A DNA stretch of 64,000 nt from Excoecaria cochinchinensis (GCA_947683425.1 CANTUQ010000055.1:22128001-22192000), one strand, 5' to 3'. Positions 36,102 through 48,347 are shown, numbered from the stretch's first letter. Notes: generated from the sequence alone by a model not told the origin. A program made the numbers and translations.

Positions 36102-39100
36102 AAAAGTCTTTGCCTGGACCTATGAGGATATGCCGGGAATAGATCGAGATGTTGCCGAACATGCCATCCCAACTTACCCAGAGTTTAAACCAGTCAAGCA
36201 AAAGCTTCGGAGGCTTAGGCCAGAGTGGGCACAGAAAGTGAAAGAGGAGATCCACAAGCAGATTGACGCTAAGTTCCTGATAGAGGTTCAATACCCAACA
36301 TGGTTAGCTAATGTGGTTCCTGTAGCTAAGAAGGACGGTAAGGTTCGAGTATGCGTTGACTATCGAGACCTGAACAAGGCCTGTCCGAAAGATGATTTCC
36401 CTCTTCCTCATATTGATGTGCTAGTAGATAGTGCTGCTGCTTGCATGATGTATAGCTTTGTGGATGGATACGCAGGGTACAATCAAATTCTTAACAAGAT
36501 AGTGGACCGGATCAAGACAGCCTTTATCACCGAGTGGGGGACATATGCCTACCGGGTTATGCCTTTTGGGTTGAAGAATGCAGGAGCAACCTATCAGAGG
36601 ATGGCGACCAAGGTTCTCAATGACTTAATCCACAAAGAAGTGGAGGTGTATGTTGATGACATGATGATTAAGTCGGCTACCAGGGAAGGTCACTTTGAGG
36701 CTTTAGAAAAGTTCTTTCAAAGGATTAGCAAGTACGATTTGCGCCTCAATCCCAAGAAGTGCCTTTTTGGAGTTACATCAGGAAAGTTGTTAGGCCATGT
36801 AGTAAGCCAGAGGGGAATCGAGGTAGATCCCGATAAAGTCAAAGCCATAAGAGAGATGCCAGTGCCCCAGAAGGAGAAGGACGTCAGAAGTTTCTTAGGA
36901 AAGCTTCAGTACATCAGCCGATTTATTGCAAAGCTAACTTCAGTATGTGAGCCTATTTTCAAGCTTCTTAGGAAGAATCAGCCGATGATATGGAACGATG
37001 ACTGTCAACTGGCCTTTGACACCATTAAGGACTATCTGCTAAATCCTCCGGTACTAAGACCACCACGCCGTGCCAAACCACTAATCCTGTACCTAGCTGT
37101 GGAAGATAACTCAGTGGGTGCTATGATGTCTCAGGAAGATGATTTTGGTGTAGAGTTTGCAGTTTATTATCTTAGCAAGAAATTCCTGCCTTACGAAGCC
37201 AAATATGTAGAGGTGGAAAAGATCTGTTTAGCAGTTATCTGGGCTTCTAAGAAGTTGCGACACTACTTTCATTCCTTCAAGGTACAAACGGTTGCCAAAC
37301 ATAATCCGCTCAGATACCTCCAAGAAGCACCCTCTTTACTAGGGAAGATGGGAAGGTGGTTACTGCTGTTGCAGGAATTTGACATTGAGTACATAACCAA
37401 GAAAACCATTAAGGGAAGAGCGGTAGCAGAGTTCTTAGCCGAGCATCCTATTGAGGGAGATCAGTTTGAATACAACTTCCCAGATGAAGATGTCACGGCC
37501 ATAGCAGTGCAAGGGTGGCAATTATTCTTTGATGGAGCAGTCAATAATAAGGGAGCAGGCGTAGGAGTTATTCTTACGACACCAGATGGTGAAAGACTAC
37601 CATTGGCTAAGAAGCTGAGGTATAAGGCTACCAATAATGAAGCAGAATATGAAGCTTGCATCTTTGGATTGGAAGCATTACTCGCTCTGGGGGCAGAGAC
37701 CGCAGAAGTATTTGGAGATTCTTCCTTGGTAATTCATCAGATCAGAAGGGAGTGGTCAGTCAAGGAAGAAAGGTTGTTGCCTTATGTAAAGCACTTGAGA
37801 TCGTTGAGCAGCCAGTTCGAGATTTGCACTTTTCACTTCATCCCCAGAGACGAAAATCAGTTAGCTGATGCTCTAGCAACATTAGTGTCTATGTGGGATA
37901 ACCCAACAGGAGTTGCGATGAAACCCGTGCTGATTTATAGTTCGGAAAGACCTTGCTTTGAAGCTGAACAGGTGATGGACATTGAGGCCATTGATGGAAA
38001 TCCATGGTATTATGACATTCAGAATTATTTAGAGAGATCAGTCTTTCCAGAGGAAGCCACTGAGAAGGACCAAAGAATGATCAGGAAGTTATCCACTCAA
38101 TTCATCAGTGTTAATGGCACTTTGTATAAAAGGCAAGCTGATGGTATCCAGTTAAGATGTCTGGCAGAGAAAGAAGCTAAAAGACTAATGGAAGAGGTTC
38201 ACGCCGGGGTTTGTGGAGCTCACATGAATGGCTTAGCCTTAGCAAAGAAGATCATGCGCCAAGGGTTTTATTGGCTCACAATGGATACAGATTGTTCAAA
38301 ATTTGTGAAGCAATGCCAGTTATGCCAACAGTATGCGAATTTGAGGCATGTGCCAGTTTCAGAGTTATATAACTTAACATCTCCATGGCCATTTACAGCA
38401 TGGGGAATAGACATCATAGGCGAGATCCGTCCTACGGCTTCTAATGGGCATAGATTCATCATAGTTGCCATTGACTACTTCACTAAGTGGGTTGAAGCTG
38501 AGTCTTTCAAGAAGGTTGATGCAAGGGATATGGCTAAGTTCGTTGAGCGGAATTTGATATGCAGATATGGCCTCCCTCATCACATAGTGTCTGATAATGG
38601 GGTACAATTCCTAGCAGAAACTAAGCAGATGCTCCAGAAATATAGGATCCAACATCATAAGTCTTCTCCTTATCGTCCTCAAGCAAACGGTGCAGTTGAA
38701 GCGGCAAATAAGAATGTGAAGAGAATTTTGGCCAAGATGGTTCAGAACTACAAGGATTGGGCAGAAAAGTTACCCTTCGCACTTTGGGGATATAGAACAA
38801 CAGTCAGAACCTCTACAGGGGCAACGCCATTCTCTCTGGTATATGGAACTGAAGCAGTCCTGCCGATTGAAATTGAGCTGAAATCATTAAGGGTAGTCAT
38901 GGAAGCTGAGATTCCTGAAGCAGAATGGGCACAACAACGTTTGTCACAGCTAAATCTGTTGGATGAAGACAGGTTACGAGCCTATTACCACAACCAAGTT
39001 TATCAAAAGAGGTTGGCTCGGTCGTTTGGCAAGAAAGTACGAAAGCACCCGTTGAAGGAGGGGGACTTGGTCTTTAAGATGATGAGGCCGGGAGTTCCAG

Positions 39101-39249
39101 ACATACGAGGAAAATTCAGACCAACCTGGGAAGGACCTTTCATTTTGAAAAAGTTGCTAACAAAAGGAGCAGCGATTTTAGCAGACAGCGATGGGAATGA
39201 GTTCAAGGACCCGGTCAATGTCGATAGACTTAAAAGGTTCCATGGCTAA
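36102..39249 (+). CDS. RT-RNase H-aRNH-integrase part of C1 polyprotein
   Basis: It is open from before 36130 (first Met) in the frame that continues Gag-Pro once the extra A is allowed for. The RT has KKDGKVRVCVDYRDLNKACPKD and the intact YVDD at 36649-36660. The Ty3-type RNase H follows, but where TDxxPL is expected it has VAKHNPL, so a catalytic Asp is missing. A second RNase H (about 37510-37900) keeps D, E, D, D (FFDGA, NNEAEYEA, GDSSLV, NQLADALA). The integrase has an HHCC finger (38198-38328) and D, D, E (GIDIIGE, VSDNGVQF, NGAVEAANKN). It stops at RFHG; C2 lacks the GCT of this point and runs eight residues longer. Confidence 0.92.
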
Positions 39250-40254
39250 AGACCAAAAATAAAAAGAAGAGAATAAATGCCCCGCGGGTCGAAAACCGAA
39301 AAAAAAAAGGCGGCCCTGCTAAAATTGGGCGCCCTGTCAGGGTGAAAACCGAAAAAAGGCATCCTGGGCAAAAATTAAGGGCCAAGAGAAAATATTCAAT
39401 CGAGAAAACCCAAGAGGGCCGATTGATAACAGGAGTTTGATGCTGACAAAACCCACTCCGAGATTATGTGTAGTCATATGCTTTTGAATTCTTGTCAAAT
39501 GAAAATCATGTATGATGAAATCATATAGAAATGTACACAATTTCGCAATGAATAAAAGAATACATTTTCATTGATCATTCAGTTCTGTCTTAAAAAGAAA
39601 TATACCAATTGTTCATCTAATGATTATTGCTCAGTCCCTTCATTGGATATGTGCTATTTGCTCTTAACAGAAGCTTTGGTGATAACCTTAAAAAAAAAAA
39701 AAAAAATAATAATAATAATAATAAAAGCCGCTGGATTGGGTTGGGTCCATTCCAGGCAAAAATTAGGCAAAGGGTTGTGTGAAAATCCCATAAGGGACGC
39801 ATTTCCCGCAAAGAAAAACTAGTGTGAAAATCCACAAGGGACGCACTACCTTTAAAACAATGACGTTCAATGTCTGGAGCAATAAGGCGGCGTTACTTCA
39901 GATGATCTTCTTTCAATCAAGTAACATACAATACAGAACATGAAAAAGAATCCCGGGTAAATGATCATTGACCAAGAGGGCAAGGATATATACCGGACAT
40001 CTCTTTTAGAAAACTTGTCGACGATCCTCAGGATTCAGGGGGCATCGTAGAGCAGGAAGGCTACAACCTCAGCGAACCATGGACCACCTAGGGCACAGTC
40101 TATACATTGTTGCAAGCATTTGCATTCCATATCATGCACACGTGATTTCTTGTATATTCCTATGCATACAATCTTGCAGGAGAAATCGGCGGGGAACACC
40201 AACAAAAGCCGAGTGACGACACCAGTCCAAACATCTAAAGGAGCACAGTTCCAA
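39250..40254 (+). other. 3' UTR of C1
   Basis: About 1 kb of non-coding sequence after pol. It contains near-repeats of 'ggcggccctg...gaaaaccgaaaaaa' (39290-39365) and two 'gtgtgaaaatcc..aagggacgcatt/cact' blocks (39775-39850). A17 followed by about seven TAA repeats lies at 39690-39724. No open frame of interest was seen. Confidence 0.75.
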
Positions 40255-40711
40255 AATTCACAGCGGTTAGCACGATGGCGGCACTACCCACAAGAGGTTA
40301 GCACGACCACGGCACTACCAATTCACAGCGGTTAGCACGATGGCGGCACAACCCACAAGAGGTTAGCACGACCACGGCATTACCAATTCACAGCGGTTAG
40401 CACGATGGCGGCACTACCCACAAGAGGTTAGCACGACCACGGCATTACCAATTCACAGCGGTTAGCACGATGGCGGCACTACCCACAAGAGGTTAGCACG
40501 ACCACGGCACTACCAATTCACAGCGGTTAGCACGATGGCGGCACTACCCATAAGAGGTTAGCACGACCACGGCATTACCAATTCACAGCGGTTAGCACGA
40601 TGGCGGCACAACCCACAAGAGGTTGGCACGACCACGGCACTACCAAAATTCACAGCGGTTAGCACGATGGCGGCACTACCCACAAGAGGTTAGCATGACC
40701 ACAGCATTACC
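40255..40711 (+). repeat. 3'-UTR tandem repeat of C1, 65 bp x 7
   Basis: Seven units of 65 bp, starting AATTCACAGCGGTTAGCACG. Each unit is itself two diverged halves of about 32 bp, each with GGTTAGCACGA..GGCACTACC. C2 has the same seven units. Tandem repeats in the 3' UTR are a known trait of Tat elements and a known seed of satellite DNA. The short open frames over it are repeat artefacts. Confidence 0.93.
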
Positions 40712-40846
40712 AGCTACAACCAAAAGACAGCAACAGCTATCATTACAATTCCATCAAGCAGGAAGATCGACGCCTCAAGTACGCGTCTCTTTCCTTTTCT
40801 TCTTTGAGTTTAGGCTCACCTAGACACTAGTGTACTAGATTCCCCT

Positions 40847-40860
40847 AAACTGGGGGCAAC
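40847..40860 (+). other. Polypurine tract region of C1
   Basis: AAACTGGGGGCAAC directly before the 3' LTR. The same block precedes (inverted) the LTRs of C2, C3 and E. Confidence 0.75.
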
Positions 40861-43611
40861 TGTAGACACCGGGTCCTGAGTCAGCCTAGATCGAAGTTAC
40901 CCAATGATGATAATTGCCTTCACAGGCTTAAAAGGTTAAAAGTGATGGTTTTCTCATCAAATTTGCATTTTAGAGTGAAAAATTAGAAAATAATAAAAAA
41001 AAATATATATTTAAAAAATTAATTAATTCTGAAAAATGAGGGCTTAAAATTATGGTTTTTTTAGTCAATTTAAAATTGAAAAAAAATAGGAAAAAATAAA
41101 AAAAATAAAAAAATAAAAAAAATTTTTGGACCGCGAGTGTCGGGCGCGGCAGCGCGCTTGCGGCAGCGCGCAGGCGCGCTGGCGCCCAGCGCGCAGGCGC
41201 CTGGGCGCCCAGCGCGCAGGCGCCTGGGCGCCCAGCGCGCAGGCGCCCAGGCGCCCATCGCGCAGCGCGCGCAAAGGCGACGCTCAGCGTCGCCGATGCT
41301 GCGCGTCGCTAAAGGCGCGCGCAGCATCGCGCACGCTGAGCGCGCACGGAGCGCTCGTGCGCGAGCGCCAGCGCGCGAGTTTCGCGCGGAAGCCCGCTTC
41401 GCCGCGTGAGTGCCCGTCGCTCTATAGCGACGGGCGGTGCCCCTTGTGGCGACGGTCTCCTGGCCGTCGGTATAGGGTCTGTTACCCTATTTTCCATTTT
41501 TTCAGCCTTTTTCCGATTTTTTCACCCAAAAATCCGTTTTTATCCCAAAATTAAGGGTTTTTGACTTCAAATAAAATTCCAAAATATTTTTTATAGATTA
41601 TTAATTAATAAAACTTGATTTTATCCCCAAAAATAAAGGAATTTGAATAAAATTAGGTTTGTTTTCCTTAATTAAATTAGGGCAACATTTCTTATTCTTT
41701 TAAATAGTTTAGGATGGAATCAAAAAAGGGGGGCCTCCAATACTTTTTGAGATCAGAATTTCCAGAATTCATCATCTTCTATTTTCTCTTCAAAATTTCA
41801 TTTTTCTTTTTTTAATTAATAAGGTTTAATTGAAATTGAAAGATCAATTTTCAATTGTTAATTATTCCAATTAATTTCTTGGTTTTCTCTTCATAAACAC
41901 AAGAAATTAATCATCATTTTGACATCAATTTCTTTTTAATCTTAAGCATACAAATCAATTCCTTTGTTTTTCTCCATAAACAAAGAGAATTAATTTTATT
42001 GCTAATTTTATTCTTTCAAGCAATCTTCCGGAAAATCATCACTTTTCCTTCATCAAATCCAATATTCTGAGGGTAAATATTCTTGGCTCCATTTCTATTT
42101 CATTTCTATTTTATTTTATTTATTCATATCCATTTTATTATTTTTATTGATTTATTTATTGTTTTCATCTATTCATTTGTTGTATTGATTTTATATTTGT
42201 TCCATTTAATTGTTTATATATGATTTGATTTTTATTCATGTGAACATTGTTTTTTTAATTCCTAACATGTAAATAATTTATTTTGATTCCTCATTATTTT
42301 TAACATGCAAATAATTAATTAATTTAAATTAATCTTTTTGCCATGTAAATAGTTTGTATTAATTATGAACACATCAATTAACCTTGTTACATATCATTAT
42401 TATTTTCATCATTCCTTTGTTTACTAATTTTTATCATTGTTACATGATTTTATTATCATTTGTTTATTTATTCATTCATTATTTTTCACTTATCATCATT
42501 TATTTTCATCATGTGTATATTTTCATGTACTAATTAATTAACATGTTTTATTTTATTTTCATCACATCATTTAATCATTTATCATATATAATCCATGTTT
42601 CTCATTTTATTTTGGTTTGTTAATATTTTTTATTCCATCATTATTCTTTTCATATCATCTTACTTTATTTTAATTTGTTATTCATTATTTTGTAATGTTT
42701 AATTGATTTAATTGATTGAATCACTAACATTGTTTTAATTGTATTTTGTTTTTATGTCTAAACTCATTTTTTTCGCTTGGGCGTTTTTGCGAGCACATCG
42801 GGAGGTCCAAAAAGGCTCGTTTGGTTTATTCATTTTCTTTATTTGTAAGATTTTATTTAATTTTGCCATATAATTTTCTTGTAAAATTATTTATTTAGGC
42901 TCGCTAAAAAGAAAATCACAAAAAACATTTTTATTAATTAACTTGACATTTTTTTTCTAAATAAAAAAATGGGACCAATGTCCTAGTTTTTCATACCCAA
43001 ATAAATCATCACATCAAAATTGTTTCATAATAAATATGCATGCGAGGACCAATGTTCTCACTATTAATGAATAACCCGTTTTATGCATGTATTTCATTTT
43101 TATAAATGGGAGTTGTATTCCGCTCCTAGTGTTATTGTAATTTATTTTGAATGCTTTATTTTGGATTTTGCTTACATTTACCGCTTTTGATATGAATGAT
43201 TGTGCCTTTAAATTAAAATTGCATTGTGTGGAAAGTTGATAAAACAATGAATTCAAAACTTAATTATGATATTAATCAAGGTATAAATAAATGAGAAGTC
43301 CCGAACCAGCTCTGGTCTTTGGGCTCAAGAGGTTAGAGGTTATCCTCCAAGATACTTCTTGTGTCACGAGACTTTAGCGTTAATCCTAGGCCTCATGGCC
43401 CAATATGGATAAAATGTGCAAGTCTTAGGCTCTCCGAGGCGAGAGAAACTTTCCCAATGTTCTATTGGGTGGCGACTCCATGAAACCTCCTTGTTGCCCA
43501 ACATAGACGCACTTGCGATTTATCGCAAGCTGTTGACGGACCCACAATTGCCCCGATCGCCCACGTGCGGGCGGTCGAGCGGGCGGCCGCGGGGATCCGG
43601 CGCGCGTCACA
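40861..43611 (+). repeat. 3' LTR of C1
   Basis: 2751 bp, TGTAGACACC to GCGCGCGTCACA. It is nearly the same as the 5' LTR; the GC island has three instead of two copies of a 21-bp unit (41176-41250). PBS-like TGGCGACTCC is at 43470-43479. Confidence 0.95.
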
Positions 43612-43616
43612 AAAAG
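43612..43616 (+). repeat. Target-site duplication of element C1, right
   Basis: AAAAG, matching 29259-29263. Confidence 0.8.
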
Positions 43617-44520
43617 AATCAATATGTAGATTGGAAAATCATCATGGGGGGAAAGTTTTGTTCAAATCCCGTTGACCTACATAACTGTACTTTGCCATTT
43701 TTCTTGACTTCCAAGATGGACCAAAAGGGTTATATTGACTTACAATGGACACGGGTTGCTCGAGCATAAGAATAAACATCATAGGGAGGTGTGCCCTATG
43801 GCCTCTAATGGACAAGGTCATCAAAGGAAGTCCAATATATCGATATGGTCTCCAACACCACGCACGGTTGAAGGGCGGAAGGACAATTTATGGCTAAGTC
43901 TAGGAAGTTGCTACAGGAGTATGACATTAAAGACCACAAGTCTTCCCTATATTGCCCTTAAACCAATGGGGCAGGAAAGGATGCTAATAAGGAGATCTAA
44001 GTCAAGATGGTTTGAAACTACAAGGATTGGGTAGAGAAATGGCCCTTTTGCACTTTGAGGCTAGAGAACCACTATCAGAACCTCTATAAGAGTCACCTTT
44101 TATTTCTCGATATAGGGGACAGAAACAGTATGGCCGGTCAAAGTGGAGCGCAAAACTTTAAGGACAGTCATGGAAGCCCAGATTTTGAAAGCCGACAGGG
44201 CTCAGCATTGGTAGCAGCAATCAAACACGTTAGACAAGGACTGGTTATGGGATTATTACCACAGTCAGGTCTATCAGAAGACACTCTGCTCGATCGTCCT
44301 GGAAGAAAGTCAGAAAGTACCACTGAAAGAGGGATATTTAATCTTTAAGCAAGTGAGTCCGAATATTTCGAATGAATAAGGCAAATTCAGACCAGTGTAA
44401 GAAGGCCCATTTGTTCTTGAGAAGTTATGGTCCAAGGGAATAGCATTTTCGATAGATAGTGATGAAGATGACTTTAAAGAACCAGTCAACATCGATAGAC
44501 CCAAGAAGTTCCATGTCTAA
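43617..44520 (+). pseudogene. Element D: decayed Tat integrase
   Basis: After about 75 bp without a clear match, 43710-43770 matches the integrase zinc-finger region of C1 (about 38250-38310). Core blocks follow: 'aataaacatcatagg' (first Asp region), 'cgatatggtctcc', 'cacaagtcttccctatattgccct', and 'gatgctaataaggag' where the Glu should be. It ends at the conserved terminus matching C1 39170-39249 (44450-44520). Stops, frame shifts and deletions run throughout. The RT, both RNases H and the start of integrase (about 1.85 kb in C1) are absent between the two halves of D. Confidence 0.8.
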
Positions 44521-45622
44521 AGACTAAAAATCAAATGAAGAGAATAAAATCCCCGCAGGTCGAAAATCGAAAAAAGGCGGCCTTGCTAAAACTAGGCGCC
44601 TCATCCGGGTGAAAGCTGAAAAAAGGCACCTTGGGCAAAAATTAGAGGCTTGAGATAAAATATCCAATCAAGAAAACCCGAGAGGGCTGATTGGAGACAA
44701 GAGTTTGATGCTTATAAGATCTACTCTGAGATTAGATGTAAATTTGCATTTTAAATCAATGTTAGATAATGATTATGTATAGAGAAATCATACTGAAATA
44801 TACACAATCTTTGCAAATACATGTGTTCATTATTTTCTAGTTCATTTATAAAAAGAGAAACATTGTTCATTGCTGGATGCATGAAATCTAAATGACTACA
44901 ATCTACTACTGCTCTCACCATCTGGATGTTTAAGTCAATGAGTTCTATTATCAACTGTGAGACTAATCACCTACCTCTTGAATGCATTAGTGGAGTAAAA
45001 GAATAATTCTGAATAGATGGTATAATAATCTTCACTGGTAGCTTGCCTAGAGGCCATGATGTATGGAGGTAAAAGCCAATGCTAAAGGTCCACCTTGGAA
45101 AGATTGGAATGCCTCACCGTATCGTTAATGCCTCTGAATTATCAAGCACAATGGGTGGTAATGGAAAAGGCAGCCTCATGAAGCCATGAAGAACCCGATC
45201 CTCATTCGCTACCTCACCCAATCTAGCAACACATTCATCAAGGGAGGCCATGGAATGCAATCGATGCCTAAGGAGAAAATGCCTTAGAGAATAACTACTG
45301 ATTACCCTAGGAAGGGGCTTTGATAGTGGCTTCAACTTTTCTTGCAGCCATACCTGAAAGGCAGGAGAGTCTCGAGAGAATAAAAAAAAAAAGAGAGGCC
45401 GTTAGAGATGAAAACTATGACCTGCTCTCTAATCAAAAGTTAGGCCAAAGGGCAGGGTAAAAACCTGAAAACAGGCAGTCTGTCCTACAAAGAAATGAGT
45501 AAAAGTCGCTGGAATGGGTTGGGGCCATTCCAGGCAAAAATTAGGCACAGGATTATGTGAAAATCCCCAAAAGGATGCATTTTTCGCTAAAAAATGCTAG
45601 TGTGAAAATCCACAAGGGACGC
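44521..45622 (+). other. Element D: 3' UTR, cut by C2
   Basis: It starts like the C1 3' UTR ('gaagagaataaaatccccgcaggtcgaaaa') and ends like C1 39735-39847 ('gtgtgaaaatccacaagggacgc'). Between about 45000 and 45400 it has roughly 400 bp with no counterpart in C1, including an open block on the minus strand (next entry). C2 follows at 45623. Confidence 0.75.
45118..45353 (-). other. Exon-like open block, antisense to element D
   Basis: On the minus strand 236 bases stay open (VWLQEKLKPLSKPLPRVISS at the start, ending SEALTIR), bordered by CTGCCTTTCAG (acceptor-like) and G|GTGAGG (donor-like). It lies in a part of the D 3' UTR missing from C1/C2. Some Tat elements are known to carry antisense reading frames or captured host exons between integrase and the 3' LTR. 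I do not recognise the protein. An open block of this length could still be chance. Confidence 0.35.
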
Positions 45623-48347
45623 TGTGACGCGCGCCGGATCCCCGCGGCCGCCCGCTCGACCGCCCGCACGTGGGCGATCGGGGCAATTGTGGGTCCGTCA
45701 ACAGCTTGCGATAAATCGCAAGTGCGTCTATGTTGGGCAACAAGGAGGTTTCATGGAGTCGCCACCCAATAGAACATTGGGAAAGTTTCTCTCGCCTCGG
45801 AGAGCCTAAGACTTGCACATTTTATCCATATTGGGCCATGAGGCCTAGGATTAACGCTAAAGTCTCGTGACACAAGAAGTATCTTGGAGGATAACCTCTA
45901 ACCTCTTGAGCCCAAAGACCAGAGCTGGTTCGGGACTTCTCATTTATTTATACCTTGATTAATATCATAATTAAGTTTTGAATTCATTGTTTTATCAACT
46001 TTCCACACAATGCAATTTTAATTTAAAGGCGCAATCATTCATATCAAAAGCGGTAAATGTAAGCAAAATCCAAAATAAAGCATTCAAAATAAATTACAAT
46101 AACACTAGGAGCGGAATACAACTCCCATTTATAAATGTACTATACATGCATAAAACGGGTTATTCATTAATAGTGAGAACATTGGTCCTCGCATGCATAT
46201 TTATTATGAAACAATTTTGATGTGATGATTTATTTGGGTATGAAAAACTAGGACATTGGTCCCATTTTTTTATTTAGAAAAAAAAATGTCAAGTTAATTA
46301 ATAAAAATGTTTTTTGTGATTTTCTTTTTAGCGAGCCTAAATAAATAATTTTACAAGAAAATTATATGGCAAAATTAAATAAAATCTTACAAATAAAGAA
46401 AATGAATAAACCAAACGAGCCTTTTTGGACCTCCCGATGTGCTCGCAAAAACGCCCAAGCGAAAAAATGAGTTTAGACATAAAAACAAAATACAATTAAA
46501 ACAATGTTAGTGATTCAATCAATTAAATCAATTAAACATACAAAATAATGAATAACAAATTAAAATAAAGTAAGATGATATGAAAAGAATAGTAATGGAA
46601 TAAAAAATATTAACAAACCAAAATAAAATGAGAAACATGGATTATATATGATAAATGATTAAATGATGTGATGAAAATAAAATAAAACATGTTAATTAAT
46701 TAGTACATGAAAATATACACATGATGAAAATAAATGATGATAAGTGAAAAATAATGAATGAATAAATAAACAAATGATAATAAAATCATGTAACAATGAT
46801 AAAAATTAGTAAACAAAGGAATGATGAAAATAATAATGATATGTAACAAGGTTAATTGATGTGTTCATAATTAATACAAACTATTTACATGGCAAAAAGA
46901 TTAATTTAAATTAATCTTTTTGCATGTTAAAAATAATGAGGAATCAAAATAAATTATTTACATGTTAGGAATTAAAAAAACAATGTTCACATGAATAAAA
47001 ATCAAATCATATATAAACAATTAAATGGAACAAATATAAAATCAATACAACAAATGAATAGATGAAAACAATAAATAAATCAATAAAAATAATAAAATGG
47101 ATATGAATAAATAAAATAAAATAGAAATGAAATAGAAATGGAGCCAAGAATATTTACCCTCAGAATATTGGATTTGATGAAGGAAAAGTGATGATTTTCC
47201 GGAAGATTGCTTGAAAGAATAAAATTAGCAATAAAATTAATTCTCTTTGTTTATGGAGAAAAACAAAGGAATTGATTTGTATGCTTAAGATTAAAAAGAA
47301 ATTGATGTCAAAATGATGATTAATTTCTTGTGTTTATGAAGAGAAAACCAAGAAATTAATTGGAATAATTAACAATTGAAAATTGATCTTTCAATTTCAA
47401 TTAAACCTTATTAATTAAAAAAAGAAAAATGAAATTTTGAAGAGAAAATAGAAGATGATGCATTCTGGAAATTCTGATCTCAAAAAGTATTGGAGGCCCC
47501 CCTTTTTTGATTCCATCCTAAACTATTTAAAAGAATAAGAAATGTTGCCCTAATTTAATTAAGGAAAACAAACCTAATTTTATTCAAATTCCTTTATTTT
47601 TGGGGATAAAATCAAGTTTTATTAATTAATAATCTATAAAAAATATTTTGGAATTTTATTTGAAGTCAAAAACCCTTAATTTTGGGATAAAAACGGATTT
47701 TTGGGTGAAAAAATCGGAAAAAGGCTGAAAAAATGGAAAATAGGGTAACAGACCCTATACCGACGGCCAGGAGACCGTCGCCACAAGGGGCACCGCCCGT
47801 CGCTATAGAGCGACGGGCACTCACGCGGCGAAGCGGGCTTCCGCGCGAAACTCGCGCGCTGGCGCTCGCGCACGAGCGCTCCGTGCGGCGCTCAGCGTGC
47901 GCGATGCTGCGCGCGCCTTTAGCGACGCGCAGCATCGGCGACGCTGAGCGTCGCCTTTGCGCGCGCTGCGCGATGGGCGCCTGGGCGCCTGCGCGCTGGG
48001 CGCCCAGGCGCCTGCGAGCTGGGCGCCAGCGCGCCTGCGCGCTGCCGCAAGCGCACTGCCGCGCCCGACACTCGCGGTCCGAAAAATTTTTTTATTTTTT
48101 TATTTTTTTATTTTTTCCTATTTTTTTTTTCAATTTTAAATTGACTAAAAAAACCATAATTTTAAGCCCCCATTTTTCAGAATTAATTAATTTTTTAAAT
48201 ATATATTTTTTTTATTATTTTCTAATTTTTCACTCTAAAATGCAAATTTGATGAGAAAACCATCACTTTTAACCTTTTAAGCCTGTGAAGGCAATTATCA
48301 TCATTGGGTAACTTCGATCTAGGCTGACTCAGGACCCGGTGTCTACA
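45623..48347 (-). repeat. 3' LTR of C2
   Basis: 2725 bp, TGTGACGCGC to GTGTCTACA on the plus strand. GC island at about 47755-48085; perfect palindrome at 46892-46923; PBS-like site at 45755-45764. Confidence 0.95.

Larger units (their letters stand above)
29264..43611 (+). mobile_element. Element C1: complete Tat-lineage retrotransposon, plus strand
   Basis: A 14.3-kb Ty3/Gypsy element with LTRs of 2.73 and 2.75 kb, Tat-type PBS, long leader, gag-pro and pol, a long 3' UTR with tandem repeats, and a PPT. It is flanked by AAAAG and inserted in element D. The two LTRs are almost the same; the clearest difference is one extra 21-bp GC-rich unit in the 3' LTR. It is therefore young. One extra A between Pro and RT splits the polyprotein. 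The inverted partner C2 lacks that A. Confidence 0.95.

Noticed and set aside
40255..40711. CRISPR-like regular repeats
   Set aside because: The units are contiguous 65-bp tandem copies with no unique spacers, inside a plant retrotransposon 3' UTR.
41126..41554. 142-codon Arg/Ala-rich open frame (similar ones at 29386-29935, 47733-48251 and 59325-59795)
   Set aside because: It arises from the CpG-rich island in the LTR, is open in several frames at once, and is not kept in C' or E.
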